A stretch of DNA of 64,000 nt, taken from NCBI RefSeq assembly GCF_902497855.1, contig NZ_CABVHU010000013.1, positions 124,001 to 188,000 on the forward strand, read 5' to 3'. This stretch comes from Pseudomonas fluorescens (lineage in GTDB: Bacteria; Pseudomonadota; Gammaproteobacteria; Pseudomonadales; Pseudomonadaceae). The position numbers and the translations under genes are program-made. How positions within the stretch are numbered: position 1 is the first letter of the stretch; every line of letters begins with the position of its first letter. Below, in pieces: positions 53,070-61,115 of this stretch. A model generated the notes under the pieces. That model searched no databases. It saw only the letters and a list, made by a program, of their open reading frames with translations, and had not been told where the DNA came from.

Positions 53070-53981
53070 ATGAATCTGGAAAGTAAATGGCTGGAGGACT
53101 TCAGTGCCCTGGCCGCCACCCGCAGCTTCTCCCAGGCTGCCGAACGCCGCTTCGTGACCCAGCCGGCTTTCAGTCGGCGAATCCGCAGCCTGGAAGCCGC
53201 GCTGGGATTGACATTGGTCAACCGCTCGCGCACGCCGGTCGAGCTGACAGCGGCGGGGCAATTATTTCTGGTGACCGCGCGGACGGTGGTCGAACAGCTC
53301 GGCGAAGTGCTACGCCACTTGCATCATCTGGAAGGCGGACAGGGCGAGGTGATGCAGGTTGCGGCCGCTCACTCCCTGGCGCTGGGGTTCTTCCCGCGCT
53401 GGATCGCGCAATTGCGTAATGAAGGCCTGAACATCGCGACGCGGCTGGTGGCGACCAACGTTGGCGATGCGGTGCACGCCCTGCGTGAAGGAGGCTGCGA
53501 CCTGATGTTGGCGTTCTACGATCCGGACGCCGCAATGCAGATGGATCCGGAAATTTTCCCGTCGCTGCATTTGGGTAATACCGAAATGTTGCCGGTTTGC
53601 GCGGCCGATGCCGAGGGTAAACCGCTGTTTGATCTGGAAGGCGAAGGCAGTGTGCCGCTGCTCGCCTACAGCGCCGGTGCCTTTCTGGGGCGTTCGGTGA
53701 ATTTGCTGCTGCGTCAGCGTGCGTTGCGCTTCACCACCATCTACGAGACGGCCATGGCCGATAGCCTGAAAAGCATGGCACTGGAGGGGCTGGGCATCGC
53801 CTGGGTGCCACAGCTCAGCGTGCGCGCCGAACTGGCGCGCGGTGAGCTGGTGGTCTGTGGCGGCCCGCAGTGGCATGTGCCGCTGGAGATTCGTTTGTAT
53901 CGTTGCGCGCTGGTGCGCAAGGCGAATGTGCGGTTGTTGTGGCGCAAACTGGAAGGCGGGGCGGCGAGTGCGGCTTCGTGA
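53070..53981 (+). CDS. LysR-family regulator next to aspA
   Basis: 303 residues from the ATG at 53070 with GGAGGG upstream. LysR HTH at about 5-62 ('FSALAATRSFSQAAERRFVTQPA' region), then a periplasmic-binding-like effector domain. The sequence resembles the HypT (YjiE) branch, a hypochlorite-response regulator in E. coli, through 'VTQPAFSRRIRSLEAALG' and 'LGIAWVPQLSV'. The target may be aspA; the homologous PAO1 position is PA5428. Confidence 0.88.
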   Translation: MNLESKWLEDFSALAATRSFSQAAERRFVTQPAFSRRIRSLEAALGLTLVNRSRTPVELTAAGQLFLVTARTVVEQLGEVLRHLHHLEGGQGEVMQVAAAHSLALGFFPRWIAQLRNEGLNIATRLVATNVGDAVHALREGGCDLMLAFYDPDAAMQMDPEIFPSLHLGNTEMLPVCAADAEGKPLFDLEGEGSVPLLAYSAGAFLGRSVNLLLRQRALRFTTIYETAMADSLKSMALEGLGIAWVPQLSVRAELARGELVVCGGPQWHVPLEIRLYRCALVRKANVRLLWRKLEGGAASAAS

Positions 53982-54016
53982 GGCTTTTCGGTTAATTTCG
54001 CAAAGCAGCCCTGAAC

Positions 54017-54607
54017 TTATGGAAACTGATTGAGATAGTCGCGAATGTGTTGCCTGTTCTTGTCGCTGAAGCGGTAAACGTTTCCACGCGCATGAGATAA
54101 TTCATCCGCGAGCATGATTGTGTCGCGCCACCAGCCGTCATAGATCACTTCACCGTCTTCGTGGGTCGCTCCGAGCATGTGACCTATTTCATGTGCCGGG
54201 GCGCGATAAGAGCTGATCGACGCAATTGCGTAATGGCCTTTTATTGAGGCTATGCCGCCTAACCCGCCGAGAAGTCCGCCTAACTTTTCATTGATGTTGT
54301 CTCGCGTCAGCAAGAGAATTTTGGTGAGTTTCGCTTCATCACGATCCCTGGATAAAATACCCGAATACCAGTCGTGGATCAGGTCCCTCCAGCCGACCAG
54401 GGCGGCGGAGCCATCCTCGTTCTTGTAGTTGTAGCCTGCCAGTTTCGGCGCTTCATCCTGGCGGTACATTACAATCTTGACTTCACGCTCCGAAATGAAT
54501 TCGAGTTCGGTTTTCAGCCAGGCAAAATAATCGGCATATAACTTGTCTTTTTGATAGTCCTGAAGATCACTGTGAATAACAACCGGTAGGGTGATATGTT
54601 TTTTCAT
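54017..54607 (-). CDS. Small metzincin-type metalloprotease, no signal peptide
   Basis: 196 residues. The zinc motif HEIGHMLGATH (HExxHxxGxxH) is complete and a Met-turn candidate ('DTIMLADE') follows about 23 residues later, so this is a minimal metzincin. There is no signal peptide; the start 'MKKHITLPVVIHSD' looks cytoplasmic. A Gly-rich segment ('GGLLGGLGG') precedes the zinc motif. The gene stands in an AT-rich patch where PAO1 has adhA, which suggests acquisition. Function unknown; possible roles are secreted effector or phage-like protease. Confidence 0.75.
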   Translation of the reverse strand: MKKHITLPVVIHSDLQDYQKDKLYADYFAWLKTELEFISEREVKIVMYRQDEAPKLAGYNYKNEDGSAALVGWRDLIHDWYSGILSRDRDEAKLTKILLLTRDNINEKLGGLLGGLGGIASIKGHYAIASISSYRAPAHEIGHMLGATHEDGEVIYDGWWRDTIMLADELSHARGNVYRFSDKNRQHIRDYLNQFP

Positions 54608-54860
54608 GTGTGTTGAACTCCCTGTTCAATTAAAACTTTCTGTCGCTCAAAAGTTAAATGTTGTTCAGACTCTTTACCAGTTAGAAGTTGTTTTAAGTAT
54701 TTTCGAAAGGGAAGAGAGCGGGGTTAATGGCTATGAAGATAGCGAAATTTACCAAACTAAAAAATCCAACTCTTCCCGGCATATCGGCATGCAAAATGGC
54801 TGACTTCATAGTCAAGAAATGGGTGTTTTCCGACCGCATGACAGATGGTCGCAGCGGGGG
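54608..54860. other. AT-rich gap without a gene
   Basis: About 250 bases upstream of the metzincin gene are distinctly AT-rich. Only short overlapping frames without ribosome sites occur; I see no gene. It must contain the metzincin promoter. Confidence 0.6.
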
Positions 54861-54861
54861 C

Positions 54862-54970
54862 TGTTTATCTGCCTCATTACGGTATACTGCGCGGCCTTCG
54901 GCCGGTTCGCCCGGCCTTAATTCGTACACTCAAGCCACGCCGGATCTCCCGCGTGGCTTGTTGTTTTTTG
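54862..54970 (+). promoter_or_regulatory. purE promoter and terminator-containing leader
   Basis: A -10 box TATACT (54883-54888) has a weak -35 (TGTTTA, 54862-54867) in front. GC-rich alternatives (GGCC-TTC-GGCC and GGCCGG-CCCGGCC, 54893-54914) are followed by a perfect 10-bp stem, CAAGCCACGC (54931-54940) with GCGTGGCTTG (54951-54960), and TTGTTTTTTG. This intrinsic terminator lies between promoter and purE, 48 bases before the ATG, as in attenuation control. Confidence 0.7.
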
Positions 54971-55007
54971 ACGCGCCTGCGGGCGCCCAGAGAGAAGAGG
55001 CACGACG

Positions 55008-55499
55008 ATGAGCGCACTGGTTGGCGTGATCATGGGCTCCAAGTCCGATTGGTCCACCCTTAGCCACACCGCCGATATGCTGGAAAAGCTCGGCATTCCC
55101 TACGAGGTGAAAGTGGTCTCTGCCCACCGCACCCCGGACCTGCTGTTCCAGTATGCCGAAGAGGCCGAGGCGCGGGGCATCGAGGTGATTATCGCCGGTG
55201 CCGGTGGCGCGGCGCACTTGCCAGGCATGTGTGCGGCCAAGACCCACCTGCCGGTGCTGGGCGTGCCGGTGCAGTCGTCGATGCTGTCGGGCGTCGATTC
55301 GCTGCTGTCTATCGTGCAGATGCCGGCGGGCATTCCGGTCGCGACCCTGGCCATCGGCAAGGCCGGCGCGATCAACGCTGCCCTGCTTTCGGCGAGCATC
55401 CTGGGCGCCAAGCATCCGCAGTTCCACGCGGTGCTGAAAACTTTCCGTGCTGAGCAGACAGACAGCGTCCTGGAAAATCCAGACCCACGCATCGCCTGA
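55008..55499 (+). CDS. purE: N5-carboxyaminoimidazole ribonucleotide mutase
   Basis: 163 residues; AGAAGAGG precedes the ATG. PurE signature: 'VGVIMGSKSDWSTLSHTADML' region, 'SAHRTPDLL' with the catalytic His, and 'IIAGAGGAAHLPGM'. It interconverts N5-CAIR and CAIR in purine synthesis. It is followed 11 bp later by purK. Confidence 0.97.
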   Translation: MSALVGVIMGSKSDWSTLSHTADMLEKLGIPYEVKVVSAHRTPDLLFQYAEEAEARGIEVIIAGAGGAAHLPGMCAAKTHLPVLGVPVQSSMLSGVDSLLSIVQMPAGIPVATLAIGKAGAINAALLSASILGAKHPQFHAVLKTFRAEQTDSVLENPDPRIA

Positions 55500-55510
55500 G
55501 GTTGTTGACG

Positions 55511-56593
55511 ATGAAGATCGGTGTAATCGGTGGCGGCCAGTTGGGTCGCATGTTGGCGCTGGCGGGTACCCCGCTGGGCATGAACTTCGCTTTCCTGGAC
55601 CCGGCGCCGGATGCCTGCGCAGCTGCGCTGGGCGAACACCTGCGGGCCGATTACGGCGATCAGGACCACCTGCGTCAGCTGGCCGATGAAGTCGATCTGG
55701 TGACCTTCGAATTTGAAAGCGTCCCGGCCGAGACCGTGGCCTTCCTGTCGCAATTCGTCCCGGTCTACCCGAGCGCCGAAGCCCTGCGCATCGCTCGCGA
55801 TCGCTGGTTCGAGAAGAGCATGTTCAAGGACCTGGGCATTCCAACCCCGGCGTTCGCCGACATCCAATCCCAAGCCGACCTGGACGCCGCCGTGGCGGCC
55901 ATCGGTCTGCCGGCGGTGCTGAAAACCCGCACCCTGGGTTACGACGGCAAGGGCCAGAAAGTCCTGCGTAAACCTGACCATGTGGTCGGCACTTTCGCGG
56001 AGCTGGGCAGCGTGGCCTGCCTGCTGGAAGGTTTCGTGCCGTTCACCGGTGAAGTCTCGCTGATTGCCGTGCGTGCTCGCGATGGCGAAACCCGGTTCTA
56101 TCCGCTGGTGCACAACACCCACGACAGCGGGATTCTCAAGCTGTCCGTGGCCAGCACCGATCACCCGTTGCAAGCCCTGGCTGAAGACTACTCCAGCCGA
56201 GTGCTCAAGCAACTGAATTACGTCGGCGTGATGGCGTTCGAGTTCTTCGAAGTCGACGGTGGCCTCAAGGCCAACGAAATCGCCCCGCGTGTGCACAACT
56301 CCGGGCACTGGACCACCGAAGGCGCCGAGTGCAGCCAGTTCGAAAACCACCTGCGGGCCGTTGCCGGTCTGCCGCTGGGGTCGACGGCCAAGGTCGGCGA
56401 GAGCGCGATGCTCAACTTCATCGGCAAAGTACCGGACATCGAGAAAGTAATGGCCATCGCCGATTGCCATCTGCATCACTATGGCAAGGCGTTCAAGGTC
56501 GGTCGCAAGGTCGGCCACGCGAACCTGCGTTGCGCGGACCGCGAGACCCTGGCTGCGCAGATCCTCAAGGTCGAAGCGCTCATCGCCGAATAG
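55511..56593 (+). CDS. purK: 5-(carboxyamino)imidazole ribonucleotide synthase
   Basis: 360 residues from the ATG at 55511 (a TTG 3 codons earlier is rejected; GAGG precedes the ATG). ATP-grasp enzyme: 'IGVIGGGQLGRMLA', 'PAVLKTRTLGYDGKGQ', 'FFEVDGGLKANEIAPRVHNSGH'. It carboxylates AIR using ATP and bicarbonate to give N5-CAIR, the substrate of PurE. Confidence 0.97.
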   Translation: MKIGVIGGGQLGRMLALAGTPLGMNFAFLDPAPDACAAALGEHLRADYGDQDHLRQLADEVDLVTFEFESVPAETVAFLSQFVPVYPSAEALRIARDRWFEKSMFKDLGIPTPAFADIQSQADLDAAVAAIGLPAVLKTRTLGYDGKGQKVLRKPDHVVGTFAELGSVACLLEGFVPFTGEVSLIAVRARDGETRFYPLVHNTHDSGILKLSVASTDHPLQALAEDYSSRVLKQLNYVGVMAFEFFEVDGGLKANEIAPRVHNSGHWTTEGAECSQFENHLRAVAGLPLGSTAKVGESAMLNFIGKVPDIEKVMAIADCHLHHYGKAFKVGRKVGHANLRCADRETLAAQILKVEALIAE

Positions 56594-56675
56594 TTTCGTG
56601 TGGCGTCGGCGGAACCATCCAGGGGCCGCCGTTCTCTCATGGCAGGATGCCAAAGTCTGACTAGGCTTTCGCTAG

Positions 56676-56714
56676 GTGTCCTGTCCCACCAATACTGTTG
56701 GTGAGACAGGACAC
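56676..56714. terminator. Long hairpin between purK and glsB
   Basis: GTGTCCTGTCCCACCAA (56676-56692) and its inverse (56698-56714) form a 17-bp stem with one mismatch and a 5-base loop. No T run follows, so it may be a Rho-assisted terminator for purK or part of the glsB leader; it ends 26 bases before that ATG. Confidence 0.55.
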
Positions 56715-56740
56715 AGCCAATTCAATCAGAGGGAAATGCC

Positions 56741-56986
56741 ATGGGAATTATCGGAACCATCTTTATCGGCTTGATTGTCGGCCTGCTGGCGCGGTTCCTG
56801 AAACCGGGCGATGACAGCATGGGCTGGATCATGACCATCCTGCTCGGTATCGGCGGTTCGCTGGCGGCCACTTACGGCGGCCAGGCCCTGGGCTTCTATC
56901 AGGCCGGCGAAGGCGCAGGCTTCCTTGGCGCGCTGGTGGGTGCCGTGATATTGCTGGTGATCTACGGCATGATCAAAAAGAACTGA
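56741..56986 (+). CDS. GlsB/YeaQ/YmgE family membrane protein
   Basis: 81 residues, three hydrophobic helices and the family's 'GLLARFLKPGDDSMGWIMTILLGIGGSLAATY'-type core (transglycosylase-associated protein family). AGAGGG precedes the ATG. The homologue in E. coli is stress-induced; the function is unknown. Confidence 0.92.
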   Translation: MGIIGTIFIGLIVGLLARFLKPGDDSMGWIMTILLGIGGSLAATYGGQALGFYQAGEGAGFLGALVGAVILLVIYGMIKKN

Positions 56987-57074
56987 TTGAAGCGACAAAG
57001 CCCTCTCTGCCAAACGCGCGGGGAGGGCTAGAATGCTCGGCGTTGCACCGTCCACTCCTTTGCCGAGCACCTTC

Positions 57075-57611
57075 ATGCGCCGTCTTCTGCTGACCTTCCT
57101 ATTACTGGGTGCGGGCCTTGCCCATGCCGGCGAACTGCCGGAAACCGACTGGCTCGACCTGATGCCCAAGTCGGACCAGAAAGCCCTCGAGGCCATGCCC
57201 GAAATCGACCACGACTCCCCCGAAGCCAATGGCACCTTCACCGAAAAGGGTGGCATGAAGCAGAGCAAGGGCTTGCCGGCGGTGATGTATTCGACCAAGA
57301 CCGTACCGTCGATGAACGACAAGAACATCCGCCTCGGCGGTTATCCGGTGCCGCTGGAGTCCGACGCCAAGGGGCGTAGCACGCTGTTCTTCCTGGTGCC
57401 CTATCCGGGCGCCTGCATTCACGTGCCGCCACCGCCGCCTAACCAGTTGGTGCTGGTGCGTTATCCGAAAGGGTTGAAGCTGGATGATATCTACACGCCG
57501 TTGTGGGTGACCGGCACGTTGAAGATCGAGAAGGTCGACAATGACCTGGCTGACGCGGCGTATGCGCTGGATGCGGCGAAGGTGCGGGTGGTGGAGGAAT
57601 CAGACTTGTAA
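57075..57611 (+). CDS. DUF3299 family secreted protein
   Basis: 178 residues from the ATG at 57075. Signal peptide 'MRRLLLTFLLLGAGLAHA', then the DUF3299 pattern 'LDLMPKSD', 'IRLGGYPVPLESD' and 'FFLVPYPGACIHVPPPPPNQ' with a Cys-His pair that may bind metal. The function is unknown. It matches PAO1 PA5424 in position after purK. Confidence 0.88.
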   Translation: MRRLLLTFLLLGAGLAHAGELPETDWLDLMPKSDQKALEAMPEIDHDSPEANGTFTEKGGMKQSKGLPAVMYSTKTVPSMNDKNIRLGGYPVPLESDAKGRSTLFFLVPYPGACIHVPPPPPNQLVLVRYPKGLKLDDIYTPLWVTGTLKIEKVDNDLADAAYALDAAKVRVVEESDL

Positions 57612-57635
57612 CGGCCATTCAGGCCAGGCACAAAC

Positions 57636-57735
57636 CAAAAATGTGGGAGCGGGCTTGCTCGCGAAAGCGGTGTAACAGTCAACGATGATGTTGAATGTTA
57701 TGGCCTCTTCGCGAGCAAGCCCGCTCCCACATTTT
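57636..57735. repeat. REPIN with perfect extended arms
   Basis: Arms around GTGGGAGCGGGCTTGCTCGC are inverted and extend into A/T runs (AAAATGTGGG ... CCCACATTTT), which also makes it a possible terminator between convergent genes. Its spacer is shared with the REPIN at 50159. Confidence 0.92.
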
Positions 57736-57747
57736 TGTTTTGCGGTG

Positions 57748-58647
57748 TTACAGCGATTTGCTGGCGATGCTCACGCCAAGCGTATGACTCGCACCCGGCG
57801 CCAACGTCACCACATCATCCATCACATTCGCCGTTTCAATGCACAGCATGCGCTGCCAGCCATCGTCGGCCATGTCGCTGAACGCCGCGGCGCGATCGAT
57901 CCACGGGTTCCAGATCACCGCCGAACGCGAACCGCTGCTGGTCAGCTCGATGCGTCGTTCCCAGGCTGGATCGACAATGCTCAGCTTCGCTGGAGTATTC
58001 AGATAGATGCGATCGGTCTCGCCTGCAAAGTGCAAATCACCGGTCTGACTCACGGTTTTCCAGTCGTCCAGCGTCTCGATGTAACTCAAGCCATCCAGGC
58101 CTTCGACATGCACGTTGCGTACATCGCTGACCGCGAAATAGCTGTGCAGCGCCTGGCTGATGCTGACTTGGCCGAAGCCCTGGTTATGGCTGGTCAAGCT
58201 GATGTGCAACTGCTCATCCAGACGAATGCTCAGCTTCAAATCCACCTGATGCGGCCAGCCTGGAAAACCGCCTTCGGGGCAGGGCAGGAGAAATTCCACG
58301 TTCAGGCTTTCGCCTTCAGCTTCGATGCCCCCCAGTTCCCAGTCCATCGTCCGGACCAGCCCGTGGGCGGGCGCCGGTTCGCTACTGAAGCGCATCGCCT
58401 GGACACTCTGCGGGTTGCGCGAAAGATTACCGAACCACGGCCAGCACACCGGCACGCCGGCGCGGATACTCTTGCCGGTCTTGAAGACGGCCTCGTCGTT
58501 GAGCCAGATCAGCGGCGGCTCGCCGGCCACCTGGTAACTGAGGATGTGCGCACCTTGCTGGGCCACCAGCAATTCGGCCTGCCCGTGGCGGATGCGCCAG
58601 CAGTTCAGTTCATCCAGTTTCACGGCTTCAACGTTGGGCGTTGTCAT
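57748..58647 (-). CDS. D-hexose-6-phosphate mutarotase (YeaD type)
   Basis: 299 residues from the ATG at 58647. Aldose-1-epimerase-like fold: 'QGAHILSYQ', 'IRAGVPVCWPWFGN', 'AHGLVRTMDWEL' with the catalytic His, and 'VIWNPWIDRAA' near the end. It interconverts alpha and beta glucose 6-phosphate. Stand-alone gene. Confidence 0.92.
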   Translation of the reverse strand: MTTPNVEAVKLDELNCWRIRHGQAELLVAQQGAHILSYQVAGEPPLIWLNDEAVFKTGKSIRAGVPVCWPWFGNLSRNPQSVQAMRFSSEPAPAHGLVRTMDWELGGIEAEGESLNVEFLLPCPEGGFPGWPHQVDLKLSIRLDEQLHISLTSHNQGFGQVSISQALHSYFAVSDVRNVHVEGLDGLSYIETLDDWKTVSQTGDLHFAGETDRIYLNTPAKLSIVDPAWERRIELTSSGSRSAVIWNPWIDRAAAFSDMADDGWQRMLCIETANVMDDVVTLAPGASHTLGVSIASKSL

Positions 58648-58734
58648 GGAACGGCTCTCGATCAGGAACAATGTCTGCTATGGACCGCAAAACGGTCGTC
58701 GCGTTTAACGGTTCCTGTTTTACCAGGGCCTTGT

Positions 58735-59139
58735 TTAACGAGCTCTGGGCGGAACCGAGCGCGTGCGGCCGCTGCCATCGATGGCGACGAACACGAATAC
58801 CGCTTCAGTCACTTTACGCCATTCGCTGGACAACGGATCGTCGCTCCAGACCTCGACCATCATCTGGATCGAGCTGCGGCCGATTTCCAGCGCCTGGGTG
58901 TAGAAGGAGAGCTGGGCGCCCACCGCTACCGGCACCAGAAACGCCATGCGGTCGATCGCAACGGTAGCGACGCGACCGCCTGCGACCTTGCTGGCCATTG
59001 CGGTGCCGGCCAAATCCATCTGCGCCACCAGCCAGCCGCCGAAAATATCGCCAAAGCCGTTGGTTTCGCGGGGGAGTGCGGTGATTTGCAGGGCCAGGTC
59101 GCCTTGCGGGATTGGATCTTCTTGTTCGAGCTCTATCAT
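58735..59139 (-). CDS. Second YciA-type acyl-CoA thioesterase
   Basis: 134 residues, hotdog fold with 'TNGFGDIFGGWLVAQMDLAGTAMA' carrying the active-site Asp, and 'VEVWSDD'. It is shorter than the thioesterase at 21195 and lacks its charged tail. It hydrolyses acyl-CoA; the physiological substrate is unknown. Confidence 0.9.
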   Translation of the reverse strand: MIELEQEDPIPQGDLALQITALPRETNGFGDIFGGWLVAQMDLAGTAMASKVAGGRVATVAIDRMAFLVPVAVGAQLSFYTQALEIGRSSIQMMVEVWSDDPLSSEWRKVTEAVFVFVAIDGSGRTRSVPPRAR

Positions 59140-59504
59140 GCCGGGGGTGCCTCTGACCCGTAACTCTCATTGGTACTTCAAGGTGAATAGCCGTCTCAGG
59201 GAAAAACGATTCAGCCCCGAACATACTACGTTCGTCACGTTTTTCGTAAGGCGCCTAAAGGGAAACTCTGCGAAATCGCCTATGAACCCCGGCAGGCGTT
59301 TTCGCACAGCAACCCTTGCAAGTTGTCGCAAGATTGCGAGTATATCGATCGGTAGACTCCGAGACGACCGTCTGGTTCTCGTTTTGACCGTCAAATACGT
59401 ACATTCCTGTGCTTTTTCGAACAATTTGCTATCGTGCCGGACCTGCCCAAGCCTCCGCCAGCGTTGTGGGGGTTGCAGATCCGACTCTAAGAGAAGCCCT
59501 TGCC
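59140..59504. other. 365-bp gap before the MFS gene
   Basis: No gene is seen. It must hold the divergent promoters of the thioesterase and MFS genes. A possible extended -10 (TGCTATCGT, about 59427-59435) lies before the MFS gene; otherwise I see no repeat or terminator. Confidence 0.5.
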
Positions 59505-60803
59505 ATGACCACAGCGCCTTCGAACATCGCGCAGCCCACGCCATCCGCACGTCCGTTGACCCGCAGCGACTACAAGACGTTATCGCTGTCTGCCCTGGGC
59601 GGCGCGCTGGAGTTCTACGACTTCATCATCTTCGTGTTCTTCGCCACGGTGGTGGGCAAGCTGTTTTTCCCGGCGGACATGCCCGAATGGTTGCGCCTGA
59701 TGCAGACGTTCGGCATTTTTGCCGCCGGTTACCTGGCGCGGCCGCTGGGCGGCATTGTCATGGCGCACTTCGGTGACCTGCTGGGTCGCAAGAAGATGTT
59801 CACGTTGAGTATTTTCATGATGGCGGTGCCGACCCTGATCATGGGTTTGCTGCCGACTTATGCGCAGATCGGCATGTGGGCGCCGATCCTGTTGCTGCTG
59901 ATGCGGGTGATCCAGGGCGCGGCCATTGGCGGTGAAGTGCCGGGCGCCTGGGTCTTCGTTTCCGAACACGTTCCCCAGCGGCACATCGGTTACGCTTGCG
60001 GCACCCTGACCAGCGGTCTGACGGCGGGTATTTTGCTGGGCTCATTGGTCGCCACGGCGATCAACAGCCTCTACACCCCGGTGGAGGTCGCGGATTATGC
60101 CTGGCGGATTCCGTTCCTGCTGGGCGGTGTGTTCGGCCTGTTCTCGGTTTATCTGCGCCGCTGGCTGCATGAGACCCCCGTGTTCGCCGAGCTGCAACTG
60201 CGCAAGGCGCTGGCCGAAGAAGTGCCACTGCGCGCGGTATTGCGTGACCATCGCGGTGCGATCCTGATTTCCATGCTGCTGACCTGGCTGTTGTCCGCCG
60301 CTATCGTGGTGCTGATCCTGATGACGCCGACCGTGCTGCAGACCGTCTACCACTTCGCGCCGACCACGGCGCTGCAAGCCAATAGCCTGGCGATCGTGTT
60401 TCTGAGTTTCGGCTGCATCATTGCCGGCGCGCTGTCAGACCGGTTCGGCGCAGGTCGGGTCTTCGTGTTCGGCTGTACGGCGCTATTGCTGGCCTCCTGG
60501 ACCTTCTACCACAGCCTGGCCGCGCATCCCGACTGGCTGTTTCCGCTGTACTCCCTGACCGGCCTGCTGGTCGGCACCATCGGCGCCGTGCCCTACGTGA
60601 TGGTCAAGGCCTTCCCGCCCGTGGTGCGTTTCAGTGGCCTGTCGTTTTCCTACAACGTCGCCTACGCCATCTTTGGCGGCCTGACGCCGATGATCGTCAG
60701 CCTGCTGCTCAAGGAAAGCCCGATGGGGCCGGCCTATTACGTGGCGGTGCTGTGCGGTGTGGGGATTGTGGTGGGTGGGTATCTCTGGAAAAAGGGGCGC
60801 TAA
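59505..60803 (+). CDS. MFS transporter of the metabolite:H+ symporter group
   Basis: 432 residues from the ATG at 59505 (AAGAGAAG upstream). Twelve membrane helices and the MFS loop motif 'GDLLGRKKMFTLS' after helix 2. 'LEFYDFIIFVFFATVVGKLFFP' at the start is typical of the metabolite:H+ symporter (proline/betaine, dicarboxylate) family. The substrate is unknown. The PAO1 gene before pstS (PA5370) is of the same type. Confidence 0.9.
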   Translation: MTTAPSNIAQPTPSARPLTRSDYKTLSLSALGGALEFYDFIIFVFFATVVGKLFFPADMPEWLRLMQTFGIFAAGYLARPLGGIVMAHFGDLLGRKKMFTLSIFMMAVPTLIMGLLPTYAQIGMWAPILLLLMRVIQGAAIGGEVPGAWVFVSEHVPQRHIGYACGTLTSGLTAGILLGSLVATAINSLYTPVEVADYAWRIPFLLGGVFGLFSVYLRRWLHETPVFAELQLRKALAEEVPLRAVLRDHRGAILISMLLTWLLSAAIVVLILMTPTVLQTVYHFAPTTALQANSLAIVFLSFGCIIAGALSDRFGAGRVFVFGCTALLLASWTFYHSLAAHPDWLFPLYSLTGLLVGTIGAVPYVMVKAFPPVVRFSGLSFSYNVAYAIFGGLTPMIVSLLLKESPMGPAYYVAVLCGVGIVVGGYLWKKGR

Positions 60804-60836
60804 GCCAATGCCAGTCAGCTCAGCGAATGTAGCCTA

Positions 60837-60938
60837 CTGTAGGAGCGAGCTTGCTCGCGATGGACTCAAGAGCGCCGCGGTTACCCAGTAAACCCGCGTT
60901 ATCGTTAACGACCATCGCGAGCAAGCTCGCTCCTACAG
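60837..60938. repeat. REPIN
   Basis: Inverted GTAGGAGCGAGCTTGCTCGCGA arms at 60837-60862 and 60914-60938 around a 50-base spacer, between the MFS gene and pstS. Confidence 0.93.
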
Positions 60939-61030
60939 GTTGAACGCTGAGCCGGCTCCGGGCGGCGTTCCGACGAAAAACGATAACGCGGTATCCCTTC
61001 AAAAAATCCGAATGCTGGCCTTTCATCCAA

Positions 61031-61048
61031 TTGTCATATTTCAGCCAT
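61031..61048 (+). promoter_or_regulatory. Pho box of pstS
   Basis: TTGTCAT-ATTT-CAGCCAT fits the PhoB site (CTGTCAT-N4-CTGTCAT) at 11 of 14 defined positions, with a further half-site-like TTTCATCC just upstream. It ends 67 bases before the pstS start. Confidence 0.75.
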
Positions 61049-61115
61049 AGAGTGTTCACACGGCCTGCCGATACTTGGCCCCGACTTAACACACCCTATC
61101 TGCTAGGAGTAAGGC

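Noticed and set aside
54591..54803. 70-residue plus-strand frame in the AT-rich gap
   Set aside because: It overlaps the metzincin start, has no ribosome site and no recognisable sequence.
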